Shown: one piece after another, positions 24,501-32,883 of the stretch
Position numbering within the stretch: the first letter of the stretch is position 1
How the letters are laid out: each line of letters starts with the position of its first letter
From: Aliishimia sp039978895
Lineage (GTDB): Bacteria; Pseudomonadota; Alphaproteobacteria; Rhodobacterales; Rhodobacteraceae
Length of the DNA stretch: 64,000 nucleotides
Assembly: GCA_039978895.1 (NCBI GenBank)
Contig: JBDWAL010000030.1
Span: 1 to 64,000 of the forward strand
Direction of reading: 5' to 3'
Translations under genes and position numbers: made by a program
Notes under the pieces: generated by a model
Database searches by the model: none
What the model was told of the DNA's origin: nothing
Seen by the model: the letters and a program-made list of their open reading frames with translations, nothing else

Positions 24501-27038
24501 TGTCGCTTCGTTCTGATCCGGGGTGATTTCTATCGCGCCTAGGATGTCATCCAGATCGTCCGCGGGTGTGTCCTCAATTGATGGGGCATCCAATCCAGCC
24601 AAAACGTCGGTAATTGAATCGTCTTCAATGACGGTCTCTTCGGGCACATCCAAATTGGCGAGGATGTCATCTGTCAGATCGGCAGGCTCGATATCCTCCG
24701 CCGGGGTGTCCAACCCGGTTAAGATATCGTTCACGTCATCCTGTGGGGGTTGTACATCAGGTACGGCGTCTAGTCCCGCCAGAATGTTTTCGGTCTGATC
24801 CTTCACTTCATCTGCGGTCTCAATGCTATCTAGTCCAGCAAGGATTGAGTCAGCGATGTCAGTTGTTTCGTCATCAGGATCAGCCAACGTTTCGATGGCG
24901 GACAGAACGTCGGCGATGTTTTCGCCGTCATCGACTTCGGGGGTAACTTCCTCAAGATTGGACAAAATATCGTCAGCCGTATTGGCTTCTTGCGCGTCTT
25001 CAATGTGCTCAATTGTCGACAAGGCTTCGGCTACGTCATCCTTCGTTTCAATGGGGGCTTCGACGATCTCAATCGCTGCCAAAACATCTTCCGTCAGGTC
25101 CTGCTCGACTTGATCTTCAACAACTTCGATCCCGGCGAGGACATCAGCCGCTTCGTCACCTTCCGGGGCCTCATCAATTGCTGGCTCAATGGATGAAAGA
25201 ATGTCATCCGTTCGATCCGCCGCTTCGACCGGTTGTTCAATGATATCAAGGTTCGCTAGAACTTCGGCCGTTACATCGTCTTCAACAGTAGCGTGCACAT
25301 GCTCTATGCCCGAGAGGACATCAGCGGTTTCATCATTTTGAACCACTTCTTCGACCGAGGGCTCAATCGAGGCGAGGATGTCATCAGTTACATCTGCGAC
25401 CTCAGCTGGGATTTCTACCGCGTCTAAATTGGCGAGAACATCGCTGGTCGTATCGGTCTCCGCAACGGCTTCGATCTGTTCAATACTGGACAAAACATCC
25501 GCCGTTGTGTCTGCGGCATCTTCTTCGGGCGTAGCTTCAATCGTTGAAAGAATATCGTCTGTTTGATCGACCTCTGCTGTCTCTTCAATCAGCTCAATAG
25601 ACGCTAGAACAGCGCTCGTTTGATCATCCGGCGCGTCCTTTGGTGCGGCTTCAATGCCCGATAAAATGTCATCTGTCTTATCTACCAGCTCAGCAGTCTC
25701 TACGTGGTCAATCCCAGACAAGACATCCGCAGTTTCATCGTGAATGACGTCTTCCCGAACGGCTTCGATGGATGCAAGAACGTCGGCTGTTGTGTCCAAT
25801 TCCTCGACGGCTTCGACTCGCTCGATGCCGGATAGAACATCTGATGCAACGTCTTGGGGCGCGGTTTCCTCTGGTGGAGTTTCGATTGAGGACAGAATGT
25901 CATCTGTCTTATCTACAAGTTCAGCAGTCTCTAAGTGGTCAATTCCAGACAAGACATCCGCAGCTTCATCACGCACGGCGTCTTCCGGAACAGCTTCGAT
26001 GGATGCAAGAACGTCGGCTGTTGTGTCTAATTCCTCGACGGCTTCGACCCGCTCGATGCCAGATAGAACATCTGATGTGACATCTTGGGGTGCGTCGGTC
26101 TCTATTGGTGCAATTCCAGAAAGTACTTCCGCAGTTTCGTCGCGGGTTTCTGCTTCGGTCACGGTTTCAACACCAGCCAAAACGCTGTCTGTCGTGTCTT
26201 CGGCAACGGACGTTTCTACGTGTTCAATGTTTGCCAAAACATCAGAGGTTTCATCTGGGTTCGGCGTAGCTTCTATTGTCGGTTCGATCCCGGCTAAGAT
26301 TTCATCGGTTTGGTCAACAGCTGGTGTGTCTTGGATCCGTTCAATGCCGGACAACACATCGCTTGTTTCGTCGATGTCTTCGGTCTCGAGTGGGGGTTGC
26401 AATGTGTTAAGGGCGTCGGAAATGCTGGTATCTTCGGGTGCGTCTTTTGGTGCATTTGCGGCCAATTGCGCCAATGTGCCGGCTGTTTCATCCACCGGTA
26501 CATTTTCGGTGGGCATGTTGGCTTTCAGGCTTTCGAGTGCCTTGTCGGTCTTGTCGGAGGTGTCAGCGCCGTTGGACAAGGCCTCCAGCAGAGCAGGTTG
26601 ATGAAGCAGGGTTTCGATCAGTGTTTCGGCCCCGGACTTGCCGTCCATATAGGCCATCAAGTCGCTTAATTGTTTGCGGGCTTGCAATAAGGGGCGCAGA
26701 CTGTCGACGTTCTCAGCTATGGCTTCGGGTGAGAAGTCCGACATCTTTTGGAACGTGAGGTCGACCTCAAGATTGCCCTCACCCGTGAGCGTATTGGGAA
26801 CGCTAAATTGCGCCTTTGGGGCCATGGCTTTTAGGCGGTCGTCGAAATTATCAACGTCGATTTCCAGAAAGCTGCGTTCGCTGACGGGGGGCTGTGCAGA
26901 CTTGCCTGACAGATCAGACATGACGCCCATCACAAAAGGCAATTGTACCTTCTTTTCGGCACCATAAAGTTCGACATCATACTCGATCTGCACCCGTGGC
27001 GCACGGTTGCGAGCTATGAATTTCTGACTACCGTTCAT
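21513..27038 (-). CDS. Giant TssB-LD repeat-TssB/TssC-like fusion protein
   Basis: One uninterrupted 1841-residue frame. Residues 1-160 are a full TssB (VipA) domain; a 40-residue N-terminal block is identical to TssB1. Residues about 215-1285 hold some 52 acidic repeats of 19-25 residues, core D-T-D-V-L-A-x-I-E early and DDLDALLADL late. Residues about 1300-1430 are a second TssB-like segment (KFRMAVFGDFTGRA) and about 1450-1775 a TssC/VipB-like domain (LHHPDFQAVESQWRSLDLL, PRFLLRQPYG) that ends before the usual C-terminal sheath arm. The tail repeats the LD-like motif once more. The C-terminal part resembles ImpD/TssC40-like second TssC proteins of rhizobia. It overlaps the sodium channel gene (ATGA). 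Probably built into or onto the sheath; exact role unknown. Confidence 0.85.
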   Translation of the reverse strand: MNGSQKFIARNRAPRVQIEYDVELYGAEKKVQLPFVMGVMSDLSGKSAQPPVSERSFLEIDVDNFDDRLKAMAPKAQFSVPNTLTGEGNLEVDLTFQKMSDFSPEAIAENVDSLRPLLQARKQLSDLMAYMDGKSGAETLIETLLHQPALLEALSNGADTSDKTDKALESLKANMPTENVPVDETAGTLAQLAANAPKDAPEDTSISDALNTLQPPLETEDIDETSDVLSGIERIQDTPAVDQTDEILAGIEPTIEATPNPDETSDVLANIEHVETSVAEDTTDSVLAGVETVTEAETRDETAEVLSGIAPIETDAPQDVTSDVLSGIERVEAVEELDTTADVLASIEAVPEDAVRDEAADVLSGIDHLETAELVDKTDDILSSIETPPEETAPQDVASDVLSGIERVEAVEELDTTADVLASIEAVREDVIHDETADVLSGIDHVETAELVDKTDDILSGIEAAPKDAPDDQTSAVLASIELIEETAEVDQTDDILSTIEATPEEDAADTTADVLSSIEQIEAVAETDTTSDVLANLDAVEIPAEVADVTDDILASIEPSVEEVVQNDETADVLSGIEHVHATVEDDVTAEVLANLDIIEQPVEAADRTDDILSSIEPAIDEAPEGDEAADVLAGIEVVEDQVEQDLTEDVLAAIEIVEAPIETKDDVAEALSTIEHIEDAQEANTADDILSNLEEVTPEVDDGENIADVLSAIETLADPDDETTDIADSILAGLDSIETADEVKDQTENILAGLDAVPDVQPPQDDVNDILTGLDTPAEDIEPADLTDDILANLDVPEETVIEDDSITDVLAGLDAPSIEDTPADDLDDILGAIEITPDQNEATDGLDDILAGLDAPEPEVTETAQLDDVLASLEAVADTPVATSALDDALASIDTNATPIQTSQDDLDDVLSTLETPEETSAEDVLASLDTAIPETAADDTTLDDVLSSIDTSAPVAQNPDNDLDDILGDLEAPEPATEVAPDADDILASLDAPVKARSDDADLDDLLASLDMPEPDTAVTENNLDNVLAGLETAPEADVEPDPLDDILAGLDGAVEDTAASDDLDDILNALEPVEEVDAAEDDLDALLSDLTPSEPEEPESVHDEDTSDHLDSLLADLSPSDEPAEAEADDLDALLADLEDPVLSEPEQSSGSDDLDSLLADLESDVQTTAPEAAADVAPFEVEPTDPVEDDLDALLADLEDTPDLVEPEPAEDDLDALLADLDVETPEPPAEDDAPDDDLDALLADLDTAPPTEDADDLDSLLADIAEDPMPEPTKPSVPAQTPFGLISAPRPAREELNRGKFRMAVFGDFTGRAARGVIETGAALAARKPIELDVDTIEEVIEGFGTTLTLPIGKDGTGIEVKLKELDDLHPDELYDNVEIFEALTGLRQQLGIGSMADKVRERLQGWSAEFGTPIRLPKHSASTSVPANKKLSDFQALIGDTTGSLTQASPAEEIIARIVGPHIVAAPDAGSDAMLKAVDEALSSAMRLVLHHPDFQAVESQWRSLDLLARRIETDSKLQIVLYDVSAEELAADLAANEDLSQSGLFELLTGVLDPETGAGGFSALFGLYTFEETPPHAELLARIGSVAAHVDAPFFASMTPGYLETPKEERHPLVAKAWDTLRELPEAAYLGLTTPRFLLRQPYGAKSDPIYPFQFEEFTPQEGLSGMLWANPVVLVAILLAGTYKKDGRAMDLGSMMSLGDMPFHYMMDRYGDQVALPCTERNLTSDPAHVTLGRGFMPVVWVKGRNEIRLGSFRSLSGDEISGPWSGSVPPPRKAPETPQGDIEMELVTTGEDNTSAESLDDLLAGFDDDANTDAGTEDMDPELAALLEGL
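23180..26395 (-). repeat. About 52 tandem acidic LD-like repeats inside the giant protein
   Basis: By hand count some 52 units of 57-75 bp encode an amphipathic core (DETSDVLSGIE-like toward the N-terminus, DDLDALLADLE-like toward the C-terminus) joined by acidic Pro/Ala/Glu linkers. The first 23 units keep a strict 19-20-residue period. The core grades smoothly from one type to the other along the protein, suggesting step-wise expansion. The count may be off by one or two at degenerate units. Confidence 0.85.
25669..26091 (-). repeat. 231-bp higher-order tandem duplication
   Basis: The segment starting at 25669 recurs 231 bp later (for example the catctgtctta block at 25670 and 25901). 231 bp is 77 codons, exactly four repeat units. 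The two copies encode nearly the same residues over about 64 codons with few base changes, so this is a young duplication and a place where length may vary between strains. Confidence 0.75.
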
Positions 27039-27892
27039 GGTTCACCGCCGCGCGCTTGTCGCAGTTCCTCGCGCAAGGCCCGAACTTCTTCGTGCAACGC
27101 CAAGACATGCGCATCAACTTGATCCGTTTCCCTCCGAACGAGATCACGTAATTTTTCGAACTCAGCTTCGGTTTCTTCTTCCACAGCGGATTGCATGGTG
27201 TTGACCAGCAAACCGATGAAAAGGTTGAGAACAGAGAACGCTGTAATCACGATAAACGGAACAAAGAATGCCCAAGCGGTTGGATGCAACAGCATGACCG
27301 GTCGGACAATGCCCATGGACCAACTTTCTAACGTCATGATTTGGAACAAGGAATATAAACTTCGCCCGAGCGTGCCGAACCATTCGTCGAAATTATCGCC
27401 ATACATAATTGTAGCCATCACGCCGAAAACATAAAACACGATGGAAATCATGACGATAACAGCGCCCATTCCAGGCAGTGCATCCAGCAAGGCTTGCACA
27501 ACAGCGCGCATTTGCGGAATCACCGACAAAAGACGTAATGCGCGGATCACGCGCAAACCACGCAAGGCGGACAGATTGGCTGTTTGTGGCAGAAGACCGA
27601 CGCCAACAACGAACAGATCAAAAATATTCCAAGAGTTTCGGAAAAATTTGAATCCGTAGGCGTACAACTTAAGGAGCAACTCAAGCACAAAGATTGTCAG
27701 GACCAGCTTGTCCAACATCAAAAGCAACGGACCCACCATCTCTTGCACCTTGTCCGAGGTGCTGAGACCCAAAGTGATCGCGTTGAAAATGATAAGGCTG
27801 AGAATTGCATTGCTGACGCGCGGCAACTCAAGGAACGTCCTTAGTCGTGCGCGAAACGATGTGTCTTCTACCTCTGTCGTTTGATCGGTCAT
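27035..27892 (-). CDS. NaChBac-type voltage-gated sodium channel
   Basis: A 285-residue single-repeat six-helix channel. S4 at about 106-128 carries regularly spaced arginines (RGLRVIRALRLL). The pore has the selectivity filter TLESWSMG near 186, the same as in Na+-selective bacterial channels such as NavAb. S6 near 210-235 is followed by a C-terminal neck and a 40-residue coiled coil that would tetramerise. All functional parts look intact. It lies inside the T6SS operon, 6 bp after an unknown gene and overlapping the giant TssB fusion by 4 bp. The reason for a sodium channel here is unknown: membrane-potential sensing and use as cargo are both conceivable. Confidence 0.88.
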   Translation of the reverse strand: MTDQTTEVEDTSFRARLRTFLELPRVSNAILSLIIFNAITLGLSTSDKVQEMVGPLLLMLDKLVLTIFVLELLLKLYAYGFKFFRNSWNIFDLFVVGVGLLPQTANLSALRGLRVIRALRLLSVIPQMRAVVQALLDALPGMGAVIVMISIVFYVFGVMATIMYGDNFDEWFGTLGRSLYSLFQIMTLESWSMGIVRPVMLLHPTAWAFFVPFIVITAFSVLNLFIGLLVNTMQSAVEEETEAEFEKLRDLVRRETDQVDAHVLALHEEVRALREELRQARGGEP

Positions 27893-27898
27893 CTGGAT

Positions 27899-28909
27899 TT
27901 ACTTCAGTTTCTTTTCGATCTTCTTGAATTCGGTGGCAAGTTTGCGCATCTCGGCCAAAATCGCTGTGGCGGTGCCCTTCTTCTTGTTGTGCTCGCCTTT
28001 GAATTTGGACGCTTTACTTTTGACGTTCTTGACGTCCGTGTCGCCCTTCGCGAGGAAGTTCACCAAGGCATCAATGTCTTTACCCATGCCGCTGATGTCT
28101 TTGCTCAGCGTCTGAAGGTCAGATTTGATATTGCCCTTGGCGATGCTCTCACCAAATTTTATCAGTTCTTTGTCAGCGCCTTTGTCTTTGGCCATCTTTT
28201 CGCCGAGCGCGATGAACATCTTGGCTACTTTGCTCGTGCTTTTCGCAATGAGATCATAGTCACTCTCGACGGCACGCATGTCTGTGAGTGCGTCCTTGAA
28301 GTAGGGATCGGTGTCGCCCTTGGCGTTGGTCACATTCGAGGCCAAATTATCGAGAATTCCGGTAACCTCTGCGATTGGCAGCGCGAACAGTTCTTTTGTG
28401 TCGAAGCCGTTGAAAACCTTGAGGGCTTGTTTGCCGACTGCAATGGCTTTCTTGTTGTCGCCCTTGTCGCTTTCAACTTCGTCGAGCGCCAGAGAAACCT
28501 TGTCGTTGATGGATTTCGACACCTTTTTCCAAAGTGCCGTTACCTTCTTCTCGGCTGTGGAGAGGGCGGCGCCTTCTTCTTTGGTTTCCGTCTTATCGTT
28601 GGATTTAAACTTCTTGTTCTTTTTCGCCTTGGGATCGATCGCCTTGTCGATGTCCTTTTGCATACTCGTCAAAGCCGTAGAGAACAAAGCTAAGTCATAT
28701 TTGGCGACAGCGTAAACACCGTCTTCGAGCACTTTTTTCTTCCACTTACGGTCGTCCAGCATCATCGAACGCTTGATCTGAATGTCTTTGACGATCGACA
28801 TCAACTTCGGGCGCGCTTTAAACCACTCAGGCACTTTACTGCCTTTGCACTCACCAAACGGATTGATCGTTACATCAATCGAAAAGTTCTTTTTTCCATC
28901 ATCTGCCAT
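27899..28909 (-). CDS. Unknown Lys-rich helical T6SS-cluster protein (336 aa)
   Basis: I recognise no family. Residues 1-25 contain beta-like FSIDVTINPFGE; the rest is long charged helices with Lys-rich runs (KKNKKFKSNDK near 100, FKKIEKKLK at the end). No signal peptide or strong hydrophobic segment. The start has a good Shine-Dalgarno (AGGAGAAC). It lies 38 bp after the 398-residue protein and just before the sodium channel. The two neighbouring helical proteins, one with and one without a hydrophobic hairpin, may work as a pair. Confidence 0.6.
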   Translation of the reverse strand: MADDGKKNFSIDVTINPFGECKGSKVPEWFKARPKLMSIVKDIQIKRSMMLDDRKWKKKVLEDGVYAVAKYDLALFSTALTSMQKDIDKAIDPKAKKNKKFKSNDKTETKEEGAALSTAEKKVTALWKKVSKSINDKVSLALDEVESDKGDNKKAIAVGKQALKVFNGFDTKELFALPIAEVTGILDNLASNVTNAKGDTDPYFKDALTDMRAVESDYDLIAKSTSKVAKMFIALGEKMAKDKGADKELIKFGESIAKGNIKSDLQTLSKDISGMGKDIDALVNFLAKGDTDVKNVKSKASKFKGEHNKKKGTATAILAEMRKLATEFKKIEKKLK

Positions 28910-28947
28910 TTTGTTCTCCTATCGCGTCGTACTTGTCCGAACTGCGG

Positions 28948-30144
28948 TTAGATTTGTTCTGCCAAAACACCATCAACCTCGACGCCAACTGCGTTGATAA
29001 ACACCAGAAGTTGATCCAACTTGCTGAAATCGGTAAATGCAGCCCCAAGGGCAAGGTCCCCCAAAATGATGAGCTTTTCGACCTTACCTGCCCACCCAGG
29101 TTTTTTATTGTTTAGTTCTTTGATCGCCGTTCTATAGCCTTTTTCCCGCTTACGCGCGCCATCAACTTTGCCGATGCCTTGACTGACCTCAGCGATTTTC
29201 CGTGCGGTTTGCGTGTGCAGCTTGGACATTTTGGCTTCCAGCTTCGGTAGTCTTTTGGATTTGTAATCCCGTTGAGCAAGTTGTTTCTTGATCTTGCGGT
29301 CGACGTCTTTCTGCAAATCTTCTTGCGCATCGATCAATTCGTTTAACTTGGTCGACAGGTTGCTCAGGCCTTTTTCAACCCGGTCCAGTTTGCCTTTGAA
29401 ACTGTCAAAGTTTGTGTTCAACCCATTCAGGTTCTTGATCTCTGCCGGGCTCAAGCTGTTGAGAAACTCTGTGGCAAATTCACGCCCGACGACTTTCTTC
29501 TTGGAGGCGTCTTTGTACGTTTTTATCAGACCGGCGGCATATTTCTGCAGCGCTGCTTCGGCTTGATCCACGTCCTTGCGTTGTCGGTTGATTTCTTTTC
29601 CCAGTGCCAAGACGGCTTTGTAGAGACCATAAATCGCGACGACCCCGCCTACCCCGCCGCCACCTGATCCGAAGGCAACGACCGTCCCCAAGGTCGCGGC
29701 CGCGACACCCAAGGTACCAACAGCAACTTTGAAAACACACCTGACGACATATTTGTTCGAGTCGCCCTGAACTTTTTGCCAAGTCTTAAGATGCCCTTCT
29801 GCCTTTTTTTGCAAAATTGGTTCGAACTTCTCAAGAATAGCGGGTGCCGTTTTCTCCCACTCGCTGATCACCCAAGCTCTTGTCTTGTCCTTGGCAAAGA
29901 ACTCCTTTTCGATCCGTTCGGCTTCCTTGGCCAAATGAGACGCTGCCACTTTGTAGATCTTCGACACCTCGCCGAACATTTTGTCGGCAAGGAATCCATC
30001 TAACTTGATCTTCTCGAACAGATCATCGTCTACCTGCAACGAGACATCGAATGTCAGACTTTTAGGTGGCAACACGATCTGCAATTTTGATGCCGACCGC
30101 ACAGCAGAGGACAGATCATTCGTGAGAAGGGGTATCGTCTTCAT
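28948..30144 (-). CDS. Unknown helical protein with a central hydrophobic hairpin (398 aa)
   Basis: Residues 1-130 and 180-360 are predicted by eye as long charged helices or coiled coils; residues about 135-180 are an uncharged, Gly-rich hydrophobic stretch (GTLGVAAATLGTVVAFGSGG then GVVAIYGLY) long enough for a membrane hairpin. This helix-hairpin-helix plan is that of alpha pore-forming toxins, but I see no sequence family match. No signal peptide, so export would need the T6SS. It follows clpV by 18 bp. Candidate cargo; not proven. Confidence 0.6.
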   Translation of the reverse strand: MKTIPLLTNDLSSAVRSASKLQIVLPPKSLTFDVSLQVDDDLFEKIKLDGFLADKMFGEVSKIYKVAASHLAKEAERIEKEFFAKDKTRAWVISEWEKTAPAILEKFEPILQKKAEGHLKTWQKVQGDSNKYVVRCVFKVAVGTLGVAAATLGTVVAFGSGGGGVGGVVAIYGLYKAVLALGKEINRQRKDVDQAEAALQKYAAGLIKTYKDASKKKVVGREFATEFLNSLSPAEIKNLNGLNTNFDSFKGKLDRVEKGLSNLSTKLNELIDAQEDLQKDVDRKIKKQLAQRDYKSKRLPKLEAKMSKLHTQTARKIAEVSQGIGKVDGARKREKGYRTAIKELNNKKPGWAGKVEKLIILGDLALGAAFTDFSKLDQLLVFINAVGVEVDGVLAEQI

Positions 30145-30162
30145 AATCAGACTTTCTGCTGG

Positions 30163-32883
30163 TTAAAATGAGTAGGTGAACTCACCATCTTTGGCGTCGA
30201 TTGCGACCTTAGTAATCTCATCGCCTTCCATCATGCGCCGTAGGAATTCAGCGGAGATGTCTGGCAGCATTGTATTCGTCACAATTGCGTCGATCATCCG
30301 GCCACCGCTTTCAAGCTCTTGGCAGCGATCCACAATTTCTTGAACCACAGCGTCCGAGTATTCGAACGGAACACCATGTGCAGCTTCCACCCGTTTCTGG
30401 ATACGCTTGAGTTGCAACACTGTGATCTTACCGATCATATCTGGGCTTAGCGGATAGTACGGAATTGCGACCAAACGACCCAACAAGGCTGGTGGGAACA
30501 CCTGCAACAGTGGATCACGCAACGCCTTGGCCATGCTTTCAGGATCAGGCATCAATTCAGGATCTGCGCACAGGTCCATAATCAAGTCCGTGCCTGCGTT
30601 CGACGTCAGCAAGATCAACGTGTTTTTGAAATCAATCGTGCGCCCTTCGCCGTCTTCCATCACGCCCTTGTCAAAGACTTGGAAGAAGATCTCATGCACG
30701 TCCGGGTGGGCCTTTTCGACCTCATCTAGCAACACAACCGAATAGGGTTTGCGCCGCACAGCTTCCGTCAACACGCCGCCTTCGCCATAACCCACATATC
30801 CGGGAGGCGCGCCTTTCAGCGACGAAACAGTGTGCGCTTCTTGGTATTCTGACATGTTGATCGTGATGACGTTTTGCTCGCCACCATATAGAACTTCGGC
30901 CAACGCCAACGCAGTTTCGGTTTTCCCGACACCAGACGTCCCCGCAAGCATAAACACACCAATCGGCTTGGAGGGATTGTCCAATCCAGCGCGGCTTGTC
31001 TGAATACGTTTGGCGATCATTTTCATCGCGTGGTCTTGCCCGATCACTCGCTTTGCAAGATGCTCTTCGAGCTTCAAGATCGTGTCGATTTCATCCTTGA
31101 CCATGCGCCCAACTGGAATGCCGGTCCAATCGCCCACGACACCAGCGATGGCCTGATGGTCCACGATGGGCAAGATCAACGGCGTGTCGCCTTGCAGCTC
31201 TTCAAGTTCGGCATTCTTCGCCTTGAGCTCTTCCAACAAAGCCACGCGGTCAAATGCGGGCGCTTCGCCTTCACCGCTTTCAGCTTCAGCGGCACCCTCT
31301 TCGATTTTGGCCAGATCATCATCCACGGGCTGCGCGCCTTCACGCAGCTTGGCGCGAAGCTCAAGTATCTCCTCGACGACCGCTTTTTCAGCGTCCCACT
31401 TTGCAGTGAGTTCCGCCAACCTTGCGGCTTCTGCGTCTTTTGCAGCGGTCACTGTGTCGCGTCGCGTTCCAACATCGTAGCCTGCGGTTTCATCACGATC
31501 GATGATTTCAAGTTCCGTTGTGAGTGTTTCAATGCGACGCTGACTGTCGTCAACTTGGGCGGGCACAGCGTGTTGGCTGACCGCCACGCGCGCACAAGCG
31601 GTGTCAAGCAAACTGACGGACTTGTCGGGCAATTGCCGTGCGGGAATATAACGCGCAGACAATGTGACCGCAGCCTCGATCCCTTCGTCCAGAACCTGCA
31701 CTTTATGGTGATTTTCGAGCATCGATGCGATGCCGCGCATCATCAGGATGGCTTTTGGAATATCCGGCTCATCGACTTGTACAACTTGGAAGCGGCGGGT
31801 CAGTGCAGGGTCTTTTTCGATGTATTTCTTGTACTCGGCCCAAGTCGTGGCGCCAATTGTCCGCAAGGTCCCGCGTGCAAGTGCTGGTTTCAGCAAGTTC
31901 GCGGCGTCACCGGTTCCGGCTGCTCCGCCGGCCCCAACAAGTGTATGCGTTTCATCGACGAACATAACGATGGGCGTTGGGCTGGCTTGCACTTCATCGA
32001 TTACTGAACGCAGGCGGTTTTCAAACTCGCCTTTCATAGACGCACCAGCCTGTAACAGTCCCACATCAAGAACCAACAAGCGCACGCCTTGCAGCGCTGG
32101 CGGCACATCACCGCGTGCGATCCGCAAGGCAAAGCCTTCGACCACAGCGGTTTTCCCGACACCGGCTTCACCTGTCAAAATCGGGTTATTTTGACGACGG
32201 CGCATCAACACATCGACGATCTGGCGAATTTCTTCATCCCGGCCCACGATTGGGTCGATTTCACCGTTACGGGCTTGTTCCGTGAGGTCTGTGCAGAATT
32301 GGTCAAGCGCTTCGGTTTGGCCGCCTGATGGTGCCATTGCCCCTGATGCTTCGCCCGGTTCTGCGCCGCCCCCGGTGACTGAGCCGTCTTGTGGGCGCAT
32401 AGCATCCTCGGGGGAGCCGTCGGTTATGTTGTGGAAATCATCGGCCAAAGCGTCTGGTTTGATGCTGGCCAGCTCTGGGGAGATCGACACAAGGATGTTC
32501 TTAAGGTTTGGGGTTTCCAACATGCCCAAGATGATGTGTCCGGTGCGAACTTGGTTGGACGAATAAAGCAACGACCCCCAGACCCAAGCTCTCTCCATGA
32601 CGTCTTCAAGATGCGCGGAAAGGTCACTAACCGAACTTGCACCGCGCGGGAGCGCGTCTAATGCGGCGGTCATTTGCGTGGCAATCTTGCCGTCATCTAG
32701 ATCAAAGTGGCTGATAATGCGGTGAATATCACTGTCTTGGTTGTTCAAGATCTGATGGATCCAGTGCACGACTTCCACATAAGGATTGCCCCGCATTTTA
32801 CAGAACACGGTGGCCCCTTCGATGGCTTTGTAACCAAGGCTGTTTAGCTTCCCAAACAGGGCAACGCGGCTAATTTCGGTCAT
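30163..32883 (-). CDS. clpV: T6SS sheath-recycling ATPase TssH (ClpV) 1
   Basis: A 906-residue AAA+ unfoldase. The N-domain covers 1-150, the first AAA module has Walker A GEAGVGKT near 237 and Walker B FVDETHT, the ClpB-type middle domain is present but carries an extra acidic stretch near 525-545, and the second module has GTSGVGKT near 646 and LLDEVEKAHPD. ClpV strips contracted sheath for reuse. Its ATG overlaps the tssG stop. A second ClpV is encoded at 52820-55468, so each sheath set has its own recycler. Confidence 0.95.
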   Translation of the reverse strand: MTEISRVALFGKLNSLGYKAIEGATVFCKMRGNPYVEVVHWIHQILNNQDSDIHRIISHFDLDDGKIATQMTAALDALPRGASSVSDLSAHLEDVMERAWVWGSLLYSSNQVRTGHIILGMLETPNLKNILVSISPELASIKPDALADDFHNITDGSPEDAMRPQDGSVTGGGAEPGEASGAMAPSGGQTEALDQFCTDLTEQARNGEIDPIVGRDEEIRQIVDVLMRRRQNNPILTGEAGVGKTAVVEGFALRIARGDVPPALQGVRLLVLDVGLLQAGASMKGEFENRLRSVIDEVQASPTPIVMFVDETHTLVGAGGAAGTGDAANLLKPALARGTLRTIGATTWAEYKKYIEKDPALTRRFQVVQVDEPDIPKAILMMRGIASMLENHHKVQVLDEGIEAAVTLSARYIPARQLPDKSVSLLDTACARVAVSQHAVPAQVDDSQRRIETLTTELEIIDRDETAGYDVGTRRDTVTAAKDAEAARLAELTAKWDAEKAVVEEILELRAKLREGAQPVDDDLAKIEEGAAEAESGEGEAPAFDRVALLEELKAKNAELEELQGDTPLILPIVDHQAIAGVVGDWTGIPVGRMVKDEIDTILKLEEHLAKRVIGQDHAMKMIAKRIQTSRAGLDNPSKPIGVFMLAGTSGVGKTETALALAEVLYGGEQNVITINMSEYQEAHTVSSLKGAPPGYVGYGEGGVLTEAVRRKPYSVVLLDEVEKAHPDVHEIFFQVFDKGVMEDGEGRTIDFKNTLILLTSNAGTDLIMDLCADPELMPDPESMAKALRDPLLQVFPPALLGRLVAIPYYPLSPDMIGKITVLQLKRIQKRVEAAHGVPFEYSDAVVQEIVDRCQELESGGRMIDAIVTNTMLPDISAEFLRRMMEGDEITKVAIDAKDGEFTYSF

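Noticed and set aside
32305..32312. AAGCGCTT core resembling the LacI operator (also at 10427-10434)
   Set aside because: Both are inside clpV1 and tssM coding sequence and lack the flanking TGT/ACA half-site bases; expected by chance from codon use.
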